DNA from: Streptococcus cristatus
Lineage (GTDB): Bacteria > Bacillota > Bacilli > Lactobacillales > Streptococcaceae
DNA length: 64,000 nt
Reading direction: 5' to 3'
NCBI RefSeq assembly: GCF_008369405.1
Contig: NZ_VSJJ01000001.1
Span: 122,523-186,522, forward strand
The notes beneath the pieces are model-generated. The model was not told the DNA's origin and did no database searches. It worked only from the letters and a program-made list of their open reading frames with translations. Positions 56,266 to 64,000 of this stretch are shown here, piece after piece (position 1 is the stretch's first letter; the number at the start of each line of letters is the position of its first letter). The position numbers were made by a program, and so were the translations under genes.

Positions 56266-56991
56266 ATGAAATCAGTTGTATCATTATCAGAAGCTATTTC
56301 TAAGGTCAAATCGGGTGATATCGTTGGAATATCTGGATTCCTCGGAGTCGGTGAACCTTTTGAACTGATTGAAGAATTAGTAAAACAAAACCAGCAAGAC
56401 TTGACTTTGGTATCAGTGGTAACATCTCATCCTGGTAAAGAAGTTGGGGTTGGACGACTTTGTGAAAATCACCAAGTTAAAAAATATATTGCAGCCCACG
56501 TAGGAACATCTGCAGCAGCTCAACGTGAATATTTCAGCAAGACTATGGAAGTTGAATTTACACCGATGGGAACTGTTGTTGAACGTCTCCATGCTGCTGG
56601 AGCTGGCCTAGGAGCTGTCTTGACTCCGACAGGTGTTGGGACAATATTAGAAAAAGATTATGAAAAAGTAGAACGTAATGGCCGTGAATATTTGGTCTAT
56701 GATCCACTTAAAATCGATGTTGCGTTGATCAAAGCGACTAAAGCTGACAAATATGGCAACTTGTATATCGATGGCACTACGAAAAATATTTCCTTGCAAT
56801 TAGCTCTCGCAGCAGATACTGTTATCGTTGAAGCGAATGAAATTGTTGAAGCTGGCGAAATTAATCCGAATGATATTTATATTCCGGGCATCCTTGTTGA
56901 CTATGTCGTACAAAGCTTGACTCCAGAAGAACACCATAAGATGATGGGTGATCTTTGGACTGAGACTAAAAAATTGGCGGGGGTGAACTAA
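56266..56991 (+). CDS. Acyl/acetoacetate CoA-transferase subunit A (AtoD-like)
   Basis: 241 residues from ATG 56266 (AGAGGAGG upstream). Family I CoA-transferase alpha subunit with GDIVGISGFLGVGEPFELIEEL and the oxyanion/CoA region TPTGVGTILE. It moves CoA between acyl-CoA (for example acetyl-CoA) and a free acid such as acetoacetate or butyrate. Subunit B follows one base after its stop. Confidence 0.92.
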   Translation: MKSVVSLSEAISKVKSGDIVGISGFLGVGEPFELIEELVKQNQQDLTLVSVVTSHPGKEVGVGRLCENHQVKKYIAAHVGTSAAAQREYFSKTMEVEFTPMGTVVERLHAAGAGLGAVLTPTGVGTILEKDYEKVERNGREYLVYDPLKIDVALIKATKADKYGNLYIDGTTKNISLQLALAADTVIVEANEIVEAGEINPNDIYIPGILVDYVVQSLTPEEHHKMMGDLWTETKKLAGVN

Positions 56992-56992
56992 T

Positions 56993-57646
56993 ATGAAAGC
57001 AAAAGAAATTATTGCAAGACGTGTTGCACAAGAATTTAAAGATGGAGATGTTGTCAATCTAGGATTTGGTATTCCAAACGCATCTGCTGACTATATTCCT
57101 GACGGAGTAAACGTTATTCTTCAGGCTGAAAATGGAGCTCTTCGCTTTGGTGAAACACCAACGAAAGATACTTACAATCCAAACCTAGCAAACTCTGGAG
57201 GAGCGCCAATTACTCTCTTACCTGGAGCAGCATTGTTTGACTTGCAGACTTCCTTCGCGATCATCCGTGGTGGACACGTTGACGCGACCGTGCTAGGAGC
57301 TTTGGAAGTAAGTCAAGATGGTAGTATCGCTAACTGGATTATTCCAGGTAAGTTTGCACCAGGAATGGGTGGAGCTATGGACTTGTTGGTTGGAGCGAAA
57401 CGTGTTATCGGTGCAATCCAGCATACTACTTCAGATGGTGAATCTAAACTCTTGCCAGAGTGCACTTTGCCACTTTCTGCTAAAGGAGTGCTTGATCTAG
57501 TCATTACAGAGTTGGCTGTCTTTGGTTTCCAAGATGGTAAGTTCCTCTTGAAAGAACTTGCTCCTGGCGTTACCTTAGAGGAAGTGCTTGAAAAGACAGC
57601 AGGAGAAGTAATTGTCTCAGAAGACTTGAAAACGATGTCAATCTAA
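56993..57646 (+). CDS. Acyl/acetoacetate CoA-transferase subunit B (AtoA-like)
   Basis: 217 residues. The catalytic Glu is in LQAENGALRFGE (family ENG motif), with GGHVDATVLGALEVSQDG and IPGKFAPGMGGAMDL following. It forms the covalent glutamyl-CoA intermediate. Together with subunit A it activates a short-chain acid, so the cluster can take up and degrade, or release, such acids. Confidence 0.93.
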   Translation: MKAKEIIARRVAQEFKDGDVVNLGFGIPNASADYIPDGVNVILQAENGALRFGETPTKDTYNPNLANSGGAPITLLPGAALFDLQTSFAIIRGGHVDATVLGALEVSQDGSIANWIIPGKFAPGMGGAMDLLVGAKRVIGAIQHTTSDGESKLLPECTLPLSAKGVLDLVITELAVFGFQDGKFLLKELAPGVTLEEVLEKTAGEVIVSEDLKTMSI

Positions 57647-57831
57647 TAAGGTTAGTAAGCAATTAATCTCCTCTTTCTCTGAAAGTGTGTTACTATGTGT
57701 TTATAACAACTTGAGCGATGATTAGTTTTTAATCAGAATACTAGCAACTGGTCATCATGCTTTCGAGGGCCAGTTGCTGTTTTATTTATGGCAAATTACC
57801 TCGTAAAAATTTGAAAGATGGGAGACGAAAA

Positions 57832-58746
57832 GTGGATATAATTCAAATGACTTACTTTATCAATATCGTCGAATGTGGATGCAATCTTTCTATCGCGGCT
57901 AAGAAAATTCATATCAGTCAGTCAGCCTTGAGTCAGTTTGTCACAAATTTTGAATCAACGGAAGGAATCCAGCTCTTCAATCGTAGAAATGGAAGATTAG
58001 AGAGTCTGACGGAAGCTGGTGGTAAGATTTACCGCTTTGCCACAGAGATTGTCAACCGGCATGAAGAGATGCAATCAATGATTCATATGGAAGCCCTCAA
58101 ACAAAAAGGGACCTTTAACTTGGGCATTCCATCATTGATTTTACGTGTATATTTTTCTAGTATTTTACCAAAATTTTTACAAGACAATCCGCAAGTTAAC
58201 ATTCAAGTTACTGAGGATGGAAGTAATGAATTGCGCCAAAAGTTGGTTATGGGTGATTTGAATTTTGCGGTAGTGATTGAACCTACCAACCTGGATCCAA
58301 AGAAATATGAACAGTATATCATCCAAGTTGATGAATACGTAGCTTATATGGATAAGAATCATCCTTTGGCGGATAAAGAATTATTGGAGTGGAAAGATAT
58401 AGCTCAGTACGGTTTAGCGACCTTTAATAAATCATTTACAACCTACGATTTAATCACTGAAAAATTAAAGAGTAAAAAGATAAAAGCAAATTTTGCCTAT
58501 TTATCATCGACATGGGATTTCTTGATAGAGTCAACTTATCAAAACGATATGATTGCACTTTTACCTCGTCCTTTGGAGTATTTTGTCGATAAGAATAAAT
58601 TCAAGGTTGTGCGCTTTAAGGATCCGGTGCCTTTCAATATTTGGTTCTGCCGGCCTTATAAAGCAAGCTACAATGAGGTAGAAGCATACGTATATGAAGA
58701 GCTTTTAAAAGGTTATTATCAGCCTCTTTCTGAGCCACATTCATAG
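57832..58746 (+). CDS. LysR-type transcriptional regulator of the CoA module
   Basis: 305 residues from GTG 57832, chosen because GGGAG ends seven bases upstream. The first residues then align with the LysR helix-turn-helix (FINIVECGCNLSIAAKKIHISQSALSQFVTNFE). An effector domain follows (about 95-300). It lies inside the module and is likely its local activator. Its ligand may be an acyl-CoA or the free acid; that is inference. The 185-bp gap before it shows no clear operator. Confidence 0.85.
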   Translation: MDIIQMTYFINIVECGCNLSIAAKKIHISQSALSQFVTNFESTEGIQLFNRRNGRLESLTEAGGKIYRFATEIVNRHEEMQSMIHMEALKQKGTFNLGIPSLILRVYFSSILPKFLQDNPQVNIQVTEDGSNELRQKLVMGDLNFAVVIEPTNLDPKKYEQYIIQVDEYVAYMDKNHPLADKELLEWKDIAQYGLATFNKSFTTYDLITEKLKSKKIKANFAYLSSTWDFLIESTYQNDMIALLPRPLEYFVDKNKFKVVRFKDPVPFNIWFCRPYKASYNEVEAYVYEELLKGYYQPLSEPHS

Positions 58747-58757
58747 AGGGAGAATTG

Positions 58758-59870
58758 ATGATGAAGTCCAGTACTAAAACAGCAGCATTGAGTTCATATG
58801 TAAATACAGCTATTAGAGACTACATGAAAAATCATGATGAATCAGTCGACTTTCCTCAGGAGATTTGGGAAGAATTGACGACGGATTTGGATATTTTTTC
58901 ACCGATTTTGTCAGAAGACGACCAGGTTTTGGCTTCTGATTTTATCAGCTCTATTCGAATGATTTCGAATGAGTTCCCAGCTCTTTCAACTATATTGCTG
59001 ACCCAAGGTTGTTATGGTGTTTATCCGATTTTGAATTTTGGTACGGGGCAACAGAAAGAGCGTTATCTGGACAAGTTGGTAAAGGGAACTTGTAAAGCAG
59101 GTCTTGGATTTTCTGAGTCTAAGCATCTAAATACTTTGGCAGATTTGGAGACCTATGCGATCAAGACAGAGACAGGTTGGCAACTTTCGGGAGAAAAAGC
59201 CAAGGTGTCAAATAGCAGCATTGCGGACATTCTCTTGGTCTTAGCTAAAGTAAGGGAGGATGGAAAGCCTGATTCTTACGGCTTCTTCATTGTGGAGACG
59301 AATGCTTCGGGTGTGCTCATTGGTGAGCAGATAGAAAAGCAAGGTTTACTAGGACTTCCACTAAGTTCTGTTACCTTAGATAATGTACACCTGCCGGAAA
59401 CTGCCTTATTAGGCGGAGTCTTGGCTGGAAATGAGCAATTTAATGATATCATAAAGAATATGCAACTTGGCTTGAGTGCGGTTGCTTTAGGAGTTGCCGA
59501 AGGTGCTTTTTATAAGGGTCTTGAGTTTGCACGTGTAAAAAGAGGATTCGGCAAGCGACTGATGGATGTTGAGTTGCATCAGTACAAGTTCGCAGATCTA
59601 TACAATAAAATTTGTGCTGCAGATGCTTATTTCTCATCCTATCCTAATCAAATAGAAGAAGATTCCAAGTTTGTTGCACGGATAAAGCTCTATATGACTA
59701 AGGTAGCGCTAGAGGTTACAGATGAAATCCTCCGTCTTATCGGACCTTTACAAAAATTTGATCATGTGAACATCAAACGCTATTTTAAAGATGCTGAAAT
59801 TATTGAGAATTATGGACGGTCAGGAAATTCGATCAGAAAAGAAATCGCAGAAAGATGGTTAAAGGAGTAA
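58758..59870 (+). CDS. Divergent acyl-CoA dehydrogenase homologue lacking the usual catalytic Glu
   Basis: About 370 residues of acyl-CoA dehydrogenase fold: substrate/FAD loop LGFSESKHLNTLADLETYA, then ARVKRGFGKRLMDVELHQYKFADL. At the C-terminus, where relatives have YEGT with the catalytic base, this protein reads ENYGRSGNSIRKEIAERWL, with no acid there. The first loop is also poor. It may use another base, be an isomerase- or hydroxylase-like relative, or be inactive. GGGAG lies five bases before ATG 58758; ATG 58761 also fits. It follows the LysR gene by 11 bp. Confidence 0.75.
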   Translation: MMKSSTKTAALSSYVNTAIRDYMKNHDESVDFPQEIWEELTTDLDIFSPILSEDDQVLASDFISSIRMISNEFPALSTILLTQGCYGVYPILNFGTGQQKERYLDKLVKGTCKAGLGFSESKHLNTLADLETYAIKTETGWQLSGEKAKVSNSSIADILLVLAKVREDGKPDSYGFFIVETNASGVLIGEQIEKQGLLGLPLSSVTLDNVHLPETALLGGVLAGNEQFNDIIKNMQLGLSAVALGVAEGAFYKGLEFARVKRGFGKRLMDVELHQYKFADLYNKICAADAYFSSYPNQIEEDSKFVARIKLYMTKVALEVTDEILRLIGPLQKFDHVNIKRYFKDAEIIENYGRSGNSIRKEIAERWLKE

Positions 59871-59873
59871 AAA

Positions 59874-60788
59874 ATGACAGAACTCAAATTACAAGAGTAT
59901 CAGTTTGGGGAAATGAAGCTAACTTGGTTGCGTGGAGCGGATAAGCTCACAGATGCAGGTACCTTATTTGGCCCTGTACCAAAGGTTGTTTGGTCGCGTT
60001 ATTATCCAACAACAGAAGAAAATATGATGGCTGAACTGACAGATCCGATTTTGATTCAATACAAGGGGCAAAATTATTTAATTGATGCGAGTTTTGATAC
60101 GGCTAAACTTTCTGATAAACAACGTCGCAATCTAGGTATTCTTTCTGAGAGCCGTGTTGAAGAAAGTTTGGCTCTCTTGGGATTAAAACCGGAGGATATT
60201 TCCCATATTTTAATGACGCACATGCACCATGATCATTCTGGCGGTCTGACTAGATTAGATGAAAACAATCAGCTTGTTTCAAAATTCCCAAATGCAAAGA
60301 TTTTTGTAAATGAGGTGGAATGGTACGAAATGCGAAATCCCAATAGTCGGACAAGAGGAACTTATCTGAAGGAAAATTGGGAGCCAATCCAAGATCAGGT
60401 TGAAACCTTTACTGAATATCTGAATGTCATTCCAGAAATTCAAATGGTTCATACAGGCGGTCACAGTAATGGTCACAGCATCATCTTACTGAAACAGGGC
60501 GAGGAAACCATGATTCATATGGCTGACTTGGTGCTGACTCATGCTCATCGGAAACCTCTATGGGTTGCTGCGGTAGATGATTATCCAATGCGTTCAATCG
60601 CAGCTAAGGACAAATGGCTCAACGAAGCTTTTGAAAACCACTATAAGTTTTTCTTTTACCACGATCAATTTTTCGCAGTTGCTGAGTTTGATCAGACTGG
60701 AGAGGAGTTTGTTGATTATGTGACTAGGATTCGTGAACCGCGAGTTCCATTCACAGATAAACAAGACCGCAAACCGTCATTTTTATAA
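59874..60788 (+). CDS. YtnP-like metallo-beta-lactamase-fold lactonase
   Basis: 304 residues. The di-zinc motif HxHxDH is in MTHMHHDHSGGL; a third-ligand His is in HTGGHSNGHS and an Asp in IHMADLVLTHAH. The N-terminus (GTLFGPVPKVVWSRYYP) resembles YtnP, an acyl-homoserine-lactone hydrolase. Streptococci do not make such lactones, so it may act on lactones or thioesters from other species. It starts three bases after the preceding gene, so it belongs to the CoA module. Confidence 0.85.
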   Translation: MTELKLQEYQFGEMKLTWLRGADKLTDAGTLFGPVPKVVWSRYYPTTEENMMAELTDPILIQYKGQNYLIDASFDTAKLSDKQRRNLGILSESRVEESLALLGLKPEDISHILMTHMHHDHSGGLTRLDENNQLVSKFPNAKIFVNEVEWYEMRNPNSRTRGTYLKENWEPIQDQVETFTEYLNVIPEIQMVHTGGHSNGHSIILLKQGEETMIHMADLVLTHAHRKPLWVAAVDDYPMRSIAAKDKWLNEAFENHYKFFFYHDQFFAVAEFDQTGEEFVDYVTRIREPRVPFTDKQDRKPSFL

Positions 60789-60796
60789 GAATAGAG

Positions 60797-60829
60797 AATC
60801 GCTTCTATCAATCTGAGGGAGCGATTTTA
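60797..60829 (+). terminator. Terminator of the CoA module
   Basis: AATCGCT and AGCGATT pair over 16 bases, followed by a T-rich run. Confidence 0.75.
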
Positions 60830-60850
60830 CTATTTTATTCTCTATTTTTT

Positions 60851-60859
60851 TGGTATAAT
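60851..60859 (+). promoter_or_regulatory. rbgA promoter (extended -10)
   Basis: TGGTATAAT 34 bases before rbgA; no clear -35. Confidence 0.65.
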
Positions 60860-60893
60860 GAGATACTAGAAGATTGTAAGAAAGAGGTTTTTA

Positions 60894-61745
60894 ATGGCAA
60901 CGATTCAATGGTTTCCGGGGCACATGTCCAAGGCTCGGAGACAGGTTCAAGAAAATATTAAATTTGTAGATTTTGTGACGATTTTGGTGGATGCGAGGCT
61001 GCCTTTATCCAGTCAAAATCCTATGCTGACTAAAATTGTTGGGGATAAGCCCAAGTTGTTGATTTTAAATAAGGCCGACCTAGCGGATCCGACCTTGACC
61101 AAGGAATGGCAAGCTTATTTTGAAAGTCAGGGAATCAAAACCTTGGCTATTAACTCTAAGGAGCAATCTGCAGTTAAAAAAGTGACCGAAGCAGCTAAGA
61201 AATTGATGGCTGATAAGCTAGCTCGCCAGCGGGAAAGAGGAATTCAAATTGAAACCCTGCGGACCATGATTATCGGGATTCCCAATGCTGGAAAGTCCAC
61301 GCTGATGAACCGGCTAGCTGGTAAGAAAATTGCGATAGTCGGCAATAAACCAGGGGTCACCAAAGGTCAGCAGTGGCTCAAGTCCAATAAGGATTTGGAA
61401 ATTCTAGACACACCGGGGATTCTTTGGCCAAAATTTGAAGATGAAATGGTGGCTTTGAAACTCGCTTTGACGGGTGCTATCAAGGACAATTTGCTACCCA
61501 TGGACGAAGTTACTATTTTTGGACTCAATTATTTTAAAGAGCATTATCCTAAGGCGCTGCAGGAGCGCTTTAAGCAGCTGGATTTAGAGCTGGAAGCGCC
61601 AGACATGATTATGGATATGACTCAAAAACTAGGCTTCAAAGAGGACTACGATCGTTTTTATAGCCTCTTTGTCAAGGAAGTGCGTGATGGCCGCTTAGGT
61701 CGTTATACACTGGATGGTCTGGAGGAATTGGATGGCCACGATTAA
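60894..61745 (+). CDS. rbgA: Ribosome biogenesis GTPase RbgA (YlqF)
   Basis: A circularly permuted GTPase that completes the 50S subunit. 283 residues. The G4 motif NKADL comes first (about residue 60), then G1 [14 protein letters not shown] (about 130) and G3 DTPGILWP. This order is diagnostic. It overlaps rnhB by 14 bases, the classical pair. Confidence 0.96.
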   Translation: MATIQWFPGHMSKARRQVQENIKFVDFVTILVDARLPLSSQNPMLTKIVGDKPKLLILNKADLADPTLTKEWQAYFESQGIKTLAINSKEQSAVKKVTEAAKKLMADKLARQRERGIQIETLRTMIIGIPNAGKSTLMNRLAGKKIAIVGNKPGVTKGQQWLKSNKDLEILDTPGILWPKFEDEMVALKLALTGAIKDNLLPMDEVTIFGLNYFKEHYPKALQERFKQLDLELEAPDMIMDMTQKLGFKEDYDRFYSLFVKEVRDGRLGRYTLDGLEELDGHD

Positions 61746-62499
61746 GGAAATCCAAGAGCAACTGGCTCAAGTTTCTGACTTGAAGGATCCGCTTTTTCAG
61801 GCTTTAAAGCAGGATGAGCGGAGCGGTGTTCAAAAACTCTTACTCAAGCGCCAAAAAGAAATCCAAGCAGAGCTAGATGAGGATCTGCGTCTGGAGTTTA
61901 TGCTGCGCTATGAAAAAGAACTCTACAGTCAAGGCTTCCAAGCCCTGGCTGGCATTGATGAAGTCGGACGAGGTCCCTTAGCTGGTCCAGTAGTCGCAGC
62001 AGCAGTTATTCTGCCTCCTGACTGTAAAATCAAGGGGCTGAATGACAGTAAAAAGATTCCTAAGAAAAAGCATGAGGAAATTTATCAAGCAGTGCTAGAT
62101 CAGGCCTTAGCCGTTGGCTTGGGGATTATGGACAATCAAACGATTGACCGAGTCAATATCTATGAAGCGACCAAGCTAGCCATGACAGAAGCGGTAGCCC
62201 AGCTCAAGATTAAGCCAGATTACCTCTTGATTGACGCGATGAAGTTAGACTTGCCCTTGCCTCAGCAGTCAATTATTAAGGGCGATGCCAATTCCCTGTC
62301 CATCGCAGCGGCTTCTATCGTAGCCAAGGTGACGAGGGACAAGATGATGGCGGAATTTGATCAGGTTTATCCGGGCTACGACTTTGCCCAAAATGCCGGC
62401 TATGGCACCAAGCTGCATCTGGAAGGGCTGGAAAAATATGGTATCACACCGATTCACCGTAGAAGCTTCGAACCGATTAAATCCATGATAAATTCATAA
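61732..62499 (+). CDS. rnhB: Ribonuclease HII
   Basis: Cleaves RNA in RNA/DNA hybrids and at misincorporated ribonucleotides. 255 residues from ATG 61732, with GGAGG inside rbgA six bases upstream. Metal ligands lie in [22 protein letters not shown], further Asp in LLIDAMKL and [12 protein letters not shown]. The N-terminal extension of about 70 residues is usual in Firmicute RNase HII. Confidence 0.96.
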   Translation: MATIKEIQEQLAQVSDLKDPLFQALKQDERSGVQKLLLKRQKEIQAELDEDLRLEFMLRYEKELYSQGFQALAGIDEVGRGPLAGPVVAAAVILPPDCKIKGLNDSKKIPKKKHEEIYQAVLDQALAVGLGIMDNQTIDRVNIYEATKLAMTEAVAQLKIKPDYLLIDAMKLDLPLPQQSIIKGDANSLSIAAASIVAKVTRDKMMAEFDQVYPGYDFAQNAGYGTKLHLEGLEKYGITPIHRRSFEPIKSMINS

Positions 62500-62528
62500 G
62501 AAATCCTAATCGTAATGAGGAGACAAGT

Positions 62529-63092
62529 ATGACCAGTGAATACCAAAAAATGATTGCAGGGGAGAACTACAGTCCTCAGGATCCTGAATTGAGAGGATTG
62601 GCTGCTCGCTCGAGAGATTTTCAGTATCGTTTTAACCAAGAACGAGATGTTGAAAAACGCAGTGCTATTGCCAAGGAGTGGTTTGGCAGTACAGGGGAGA
62701 ATCTTTGGTTGCATCCAGATTTGGTCTGTGATTATGGAGTTAACATTCACTTGGGGGAGAATTTCTATTCCAACTGGAATTTGACCATGCTGGATGTCTG
62801 TCCTATTACCATTGGAAAGAATGCTATGCTGGGTCCCAATTGCCAGTTTTTGACGCCGCTGCATCCACTTGATCCGGTGGAAAGAAATTCTGGTATTGAA
62901 TACGGGGCGCCCATTAAGATTGGTGACAATTTCTGGGCTGGTGGCGGCGTAACGATTCTGCCAGGAGTGACGCTAGGAGATAATGTGGTAGTCGGAGCAG
63001 GTGCAGTTGTGACCAAATCATTTGGCGATAATGTAGTCCTAGCCGGCAATCCTGCTAAAATCATTAAGGAAATTCCTGTTCATGGAGAATAG
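62529..63092 (+). CDS. maa: Maltose/galactoside O-acetyltransferase family protein
   Basis: 187 residues with a mac N-terminal domain (MTSEYQKMIAGENYSPQDPEL) and a left-handed beta-helix of hexapeptide repeats. Catalytic His is in LTPLHPLDP, and the end reads AGNPAKIIKEI. It acetylates a free sugar or sugar derivative; the natural acceptor is uncertain. It lies between rnhB and dprA, followed by a terminator. Confidence 0.9.
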   Translation: MTSEYQKMIAGENYSPQDPELRGLAARSRDFQYRFNQERDVEKRSAIAKEWFGSTGENLWLHPDLVCDYGVNIHLGENFYSNWNLTMLDVCPITIGKNAMLGPNCQFLTPLHPLDPVERNSGIEYGAPIKIGDNFWAGGGVTILPGVTLGDNVVVGAGAVVTKSFGDNVVLAGNPAKIIKEIPVHGE

Positions 63093-63135
63093 AATAACTC
63101 AACCATTTTCTCAATAACTAATCGAATAAGAAACA

Positions 63136-63160
63136 AGGAACTGTATTGCAGTTCTTTTTT
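63136..63160 (+). terminator. Terminator before dprA
   Basis: GAACTG and CAGTTC form the stem core with a 5-base loop, then TTTTTT. Confidence 0.8.
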
Positions 63161-63169
63161 GAACTTTTT

Positions 63170-63177
63170 TACGAATA
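63170..63177 (+). promoter_or_regulatory. Late-competence cin-box (SigX/ComX promoter) for dprA
   Basis: TACGAATA is the exact combox/cin-box recognised by the competence sigma factor ComX, preceded by a T-tract. It lies 20 bases before the dprA start, the usual distance. Confidence 0.88.
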
Positions 63178-63196
63178 AGAAAGTGAGGTGATAAAA

Positions 63197-64000
63197 ATGA
63201 ATAATTTTGAAATTTATAAAATGAAAAAAGCTGGCTTAACAAATCAACAGGTCTTAAATATCTTGAGATATGCAGAAAATAAAGAGGGAGAGCTATCTTT
63301 GCGAGACAAGGCAGTCGTCTCTGAGTGCCGCAATCCTGCTCTCTTTATGGAGAAGTACAAGCGGCTCGATCTGCAAGCTTTGAAGGAAGAGTTTGACCGA
63401 TTTCCATCCTTTTCTATTTTGGATGATGTTTACCCTTGGGATTTATGCGAGATTTATGATGCACCGACTTTACTATTTTATCAAGGAAATTTAAATTTGT
63501 TAGAAATGCCCAAGATAGCCATTGTCGGTAGTCGAGACAGCAGTAAGCAGGGAAATGCTGCTGTGCAGAAAATCATTAAGGAGTTAAATAATGAGCTGGT
63601 TATCGTCAGCGGCCTGGCTCGTGGGATTGATACCGCAGCTCACATGGCTGCCCTGCAAAATGGTGGCCAAACTATTGCTGTCATTGGAACGGGGCTAGAT
63701 GTCTTCTATCCCAAGGCCAATCAAAAACTGCAGGCTTATATTGGCAAAAATCATTTATTGCTGACGGAGTATGGGCCAGGTGAGCAACCCTTGAAATTCC
63801 ATTTTCCAGAGCGAAATCGTATCATCGCTGGTCTCTGTCGAGGAGTCATTGTGGCAGAAGCCAAGATGCGCTCAGGCAGTCTGATTACTTGTGAGCGGGC
63901 AATGGAAGAGGGGCGGGATGTCTTTGCTATTCCAGGGTCAATTTTGGATGGAAGATCTGACGGCTGCCATCATTTGATTCAAGAGGGTGCAAAGTGCATT
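63197..64000 (+). CDS. dprA: DNA processing protein DprA, 3'-truncated by window edge
   Basis: Loads RecA on incoming single-stranded DNA during transformation and helps shut off competence. The frame is open from ATG 63197 (GAGGTG upstream) to the window end, 268 codons; family members here are about 280, so only the last residues are missing. The Rossmann core shows AIVGSRDSSKQG, IVSGLARGIDTAAH, IAVIGTGLDVFYP and FPERNRIIAGL. The upstream exact cin-box shows ComX control and predicts natural competence. Confidence 0.95.
   Translation, partial: MNNFEIYKMKKAGLTNQQVLNILRYAENKEGELSLRDKAVVSECRNPALFMEKYKRLDLQALKEEFDRFPSFSILDDVYPWDLCEIYDAPTLLFYQGNLNLLEMPKIAIVGSRDSSKQGNAAVQKIIKELNNELVIVSGLARGIDTAAHMAALQNGGQTIAVIGTGLDVFYPKANQKLQAYIGKNHLLLTEYGPGEQPLKFHFPERNRIIAGLCRGVIVAEAKMRSGSLITCERAMEEGRDVFAIPGSILDGRSDGCHHLIQEGAKCI

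Overview
This window is a stretch of streptococcal chromosome, most like the sanguinis/mitis group. The evidence is low-GC Firmicute codon use, the ldh-gyrA-srtA and relQ-nadK-rluD-pta orders, a bta/pgm pair, a late-competence cin-box before dprA, and a pyruvate phosphate dikinase, which few streptococci carry. I see no prophage, insertion sequence, CRISPR array or rRNA operon. The species cannot be fixed from sequence reading alone.

Layout. 1-8.2 kb: the end of hemH, uvrC, a phosphoesterase, a lipoprotein, a nitroreductase, pepV, a UDG-family protein and a prolyl-tRNA editing protein. 8.2-13.4 kb: the first copy of a 175-bp repeat, a Ser/Thr-rich membrane protein, and ppdK (minus) divergent from ccpN and the PPDK regulatory protein, a gluconeogenic switch. 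13.4-17.8 kb: a cysteine desulfurase with thiI, then rplU-prp-rpmA behind an L21 leader. 17.8-20.5 kb: a persulfide (CstR-type) sulfur operon with a visible operator. 20.5-24.7 kb: an oligopeptide-binding lipoprotein, two repeat copies around tRNA-Arg(CCG), a Nudix gene broken by one copy, and ldh. 24.8-36.9 kb: gyrA, srtA, radC, a glutamine amidotransferase, rex, DUF1831, a second cysteine desulfurase, prs, a CYTH protein, relQ, nadK, an RluD-type synthase and pta. 36.9-46.4 kb: a fourth repeat copy, a MutY without cluster cysteines, bta, pgm, panT-coaC-coaB, fhs, and a frameshifted membrane protein with a lipoprotein. 46.4-51.6 kb: a decayed DNA alkylation repair gene, a structured RNA region before asd, dapA, a membrane protein whose 3' end is a fifth repeat copy, a GNAT acetyltransferase and a lone ATP-cone protein. 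51.7-60.8 kb: a fatty-acyl/butyrate-type CoA module (acyl-CoA dehydrogenase, 3-hydroxyacyl-CoA dehydrogenase, thiolase, crotonase, two CoA-transferase subunits, a LysR regulator, a divergent acyl-CoA dehydrogenase relative and a YtnP-like lactonase). 60.9-64 kb: rbgA, rnhB, a sugar O-acetyltransferase and dprA, cut by the window edge.

How it works together. Most of the window is housekeeping. The accessory interest lies in carbon and sulfur handling. PPDK with its two regulators lets pyruvate return to PEP. The CoA module would interconvert C4 (or longer) acyl-CoAs and acetyl-CoA, and it carries cre-like CcpA sites, so it is probably silent in glucose. The CstR operon clears sulfane sulfur. 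The most unusual sequence-level features are the three-hairpin 175-bp repeat family, which has broken one gene and rewritten the end of another, and a multi-helix RNA region of about 350 nt upstream of asd.
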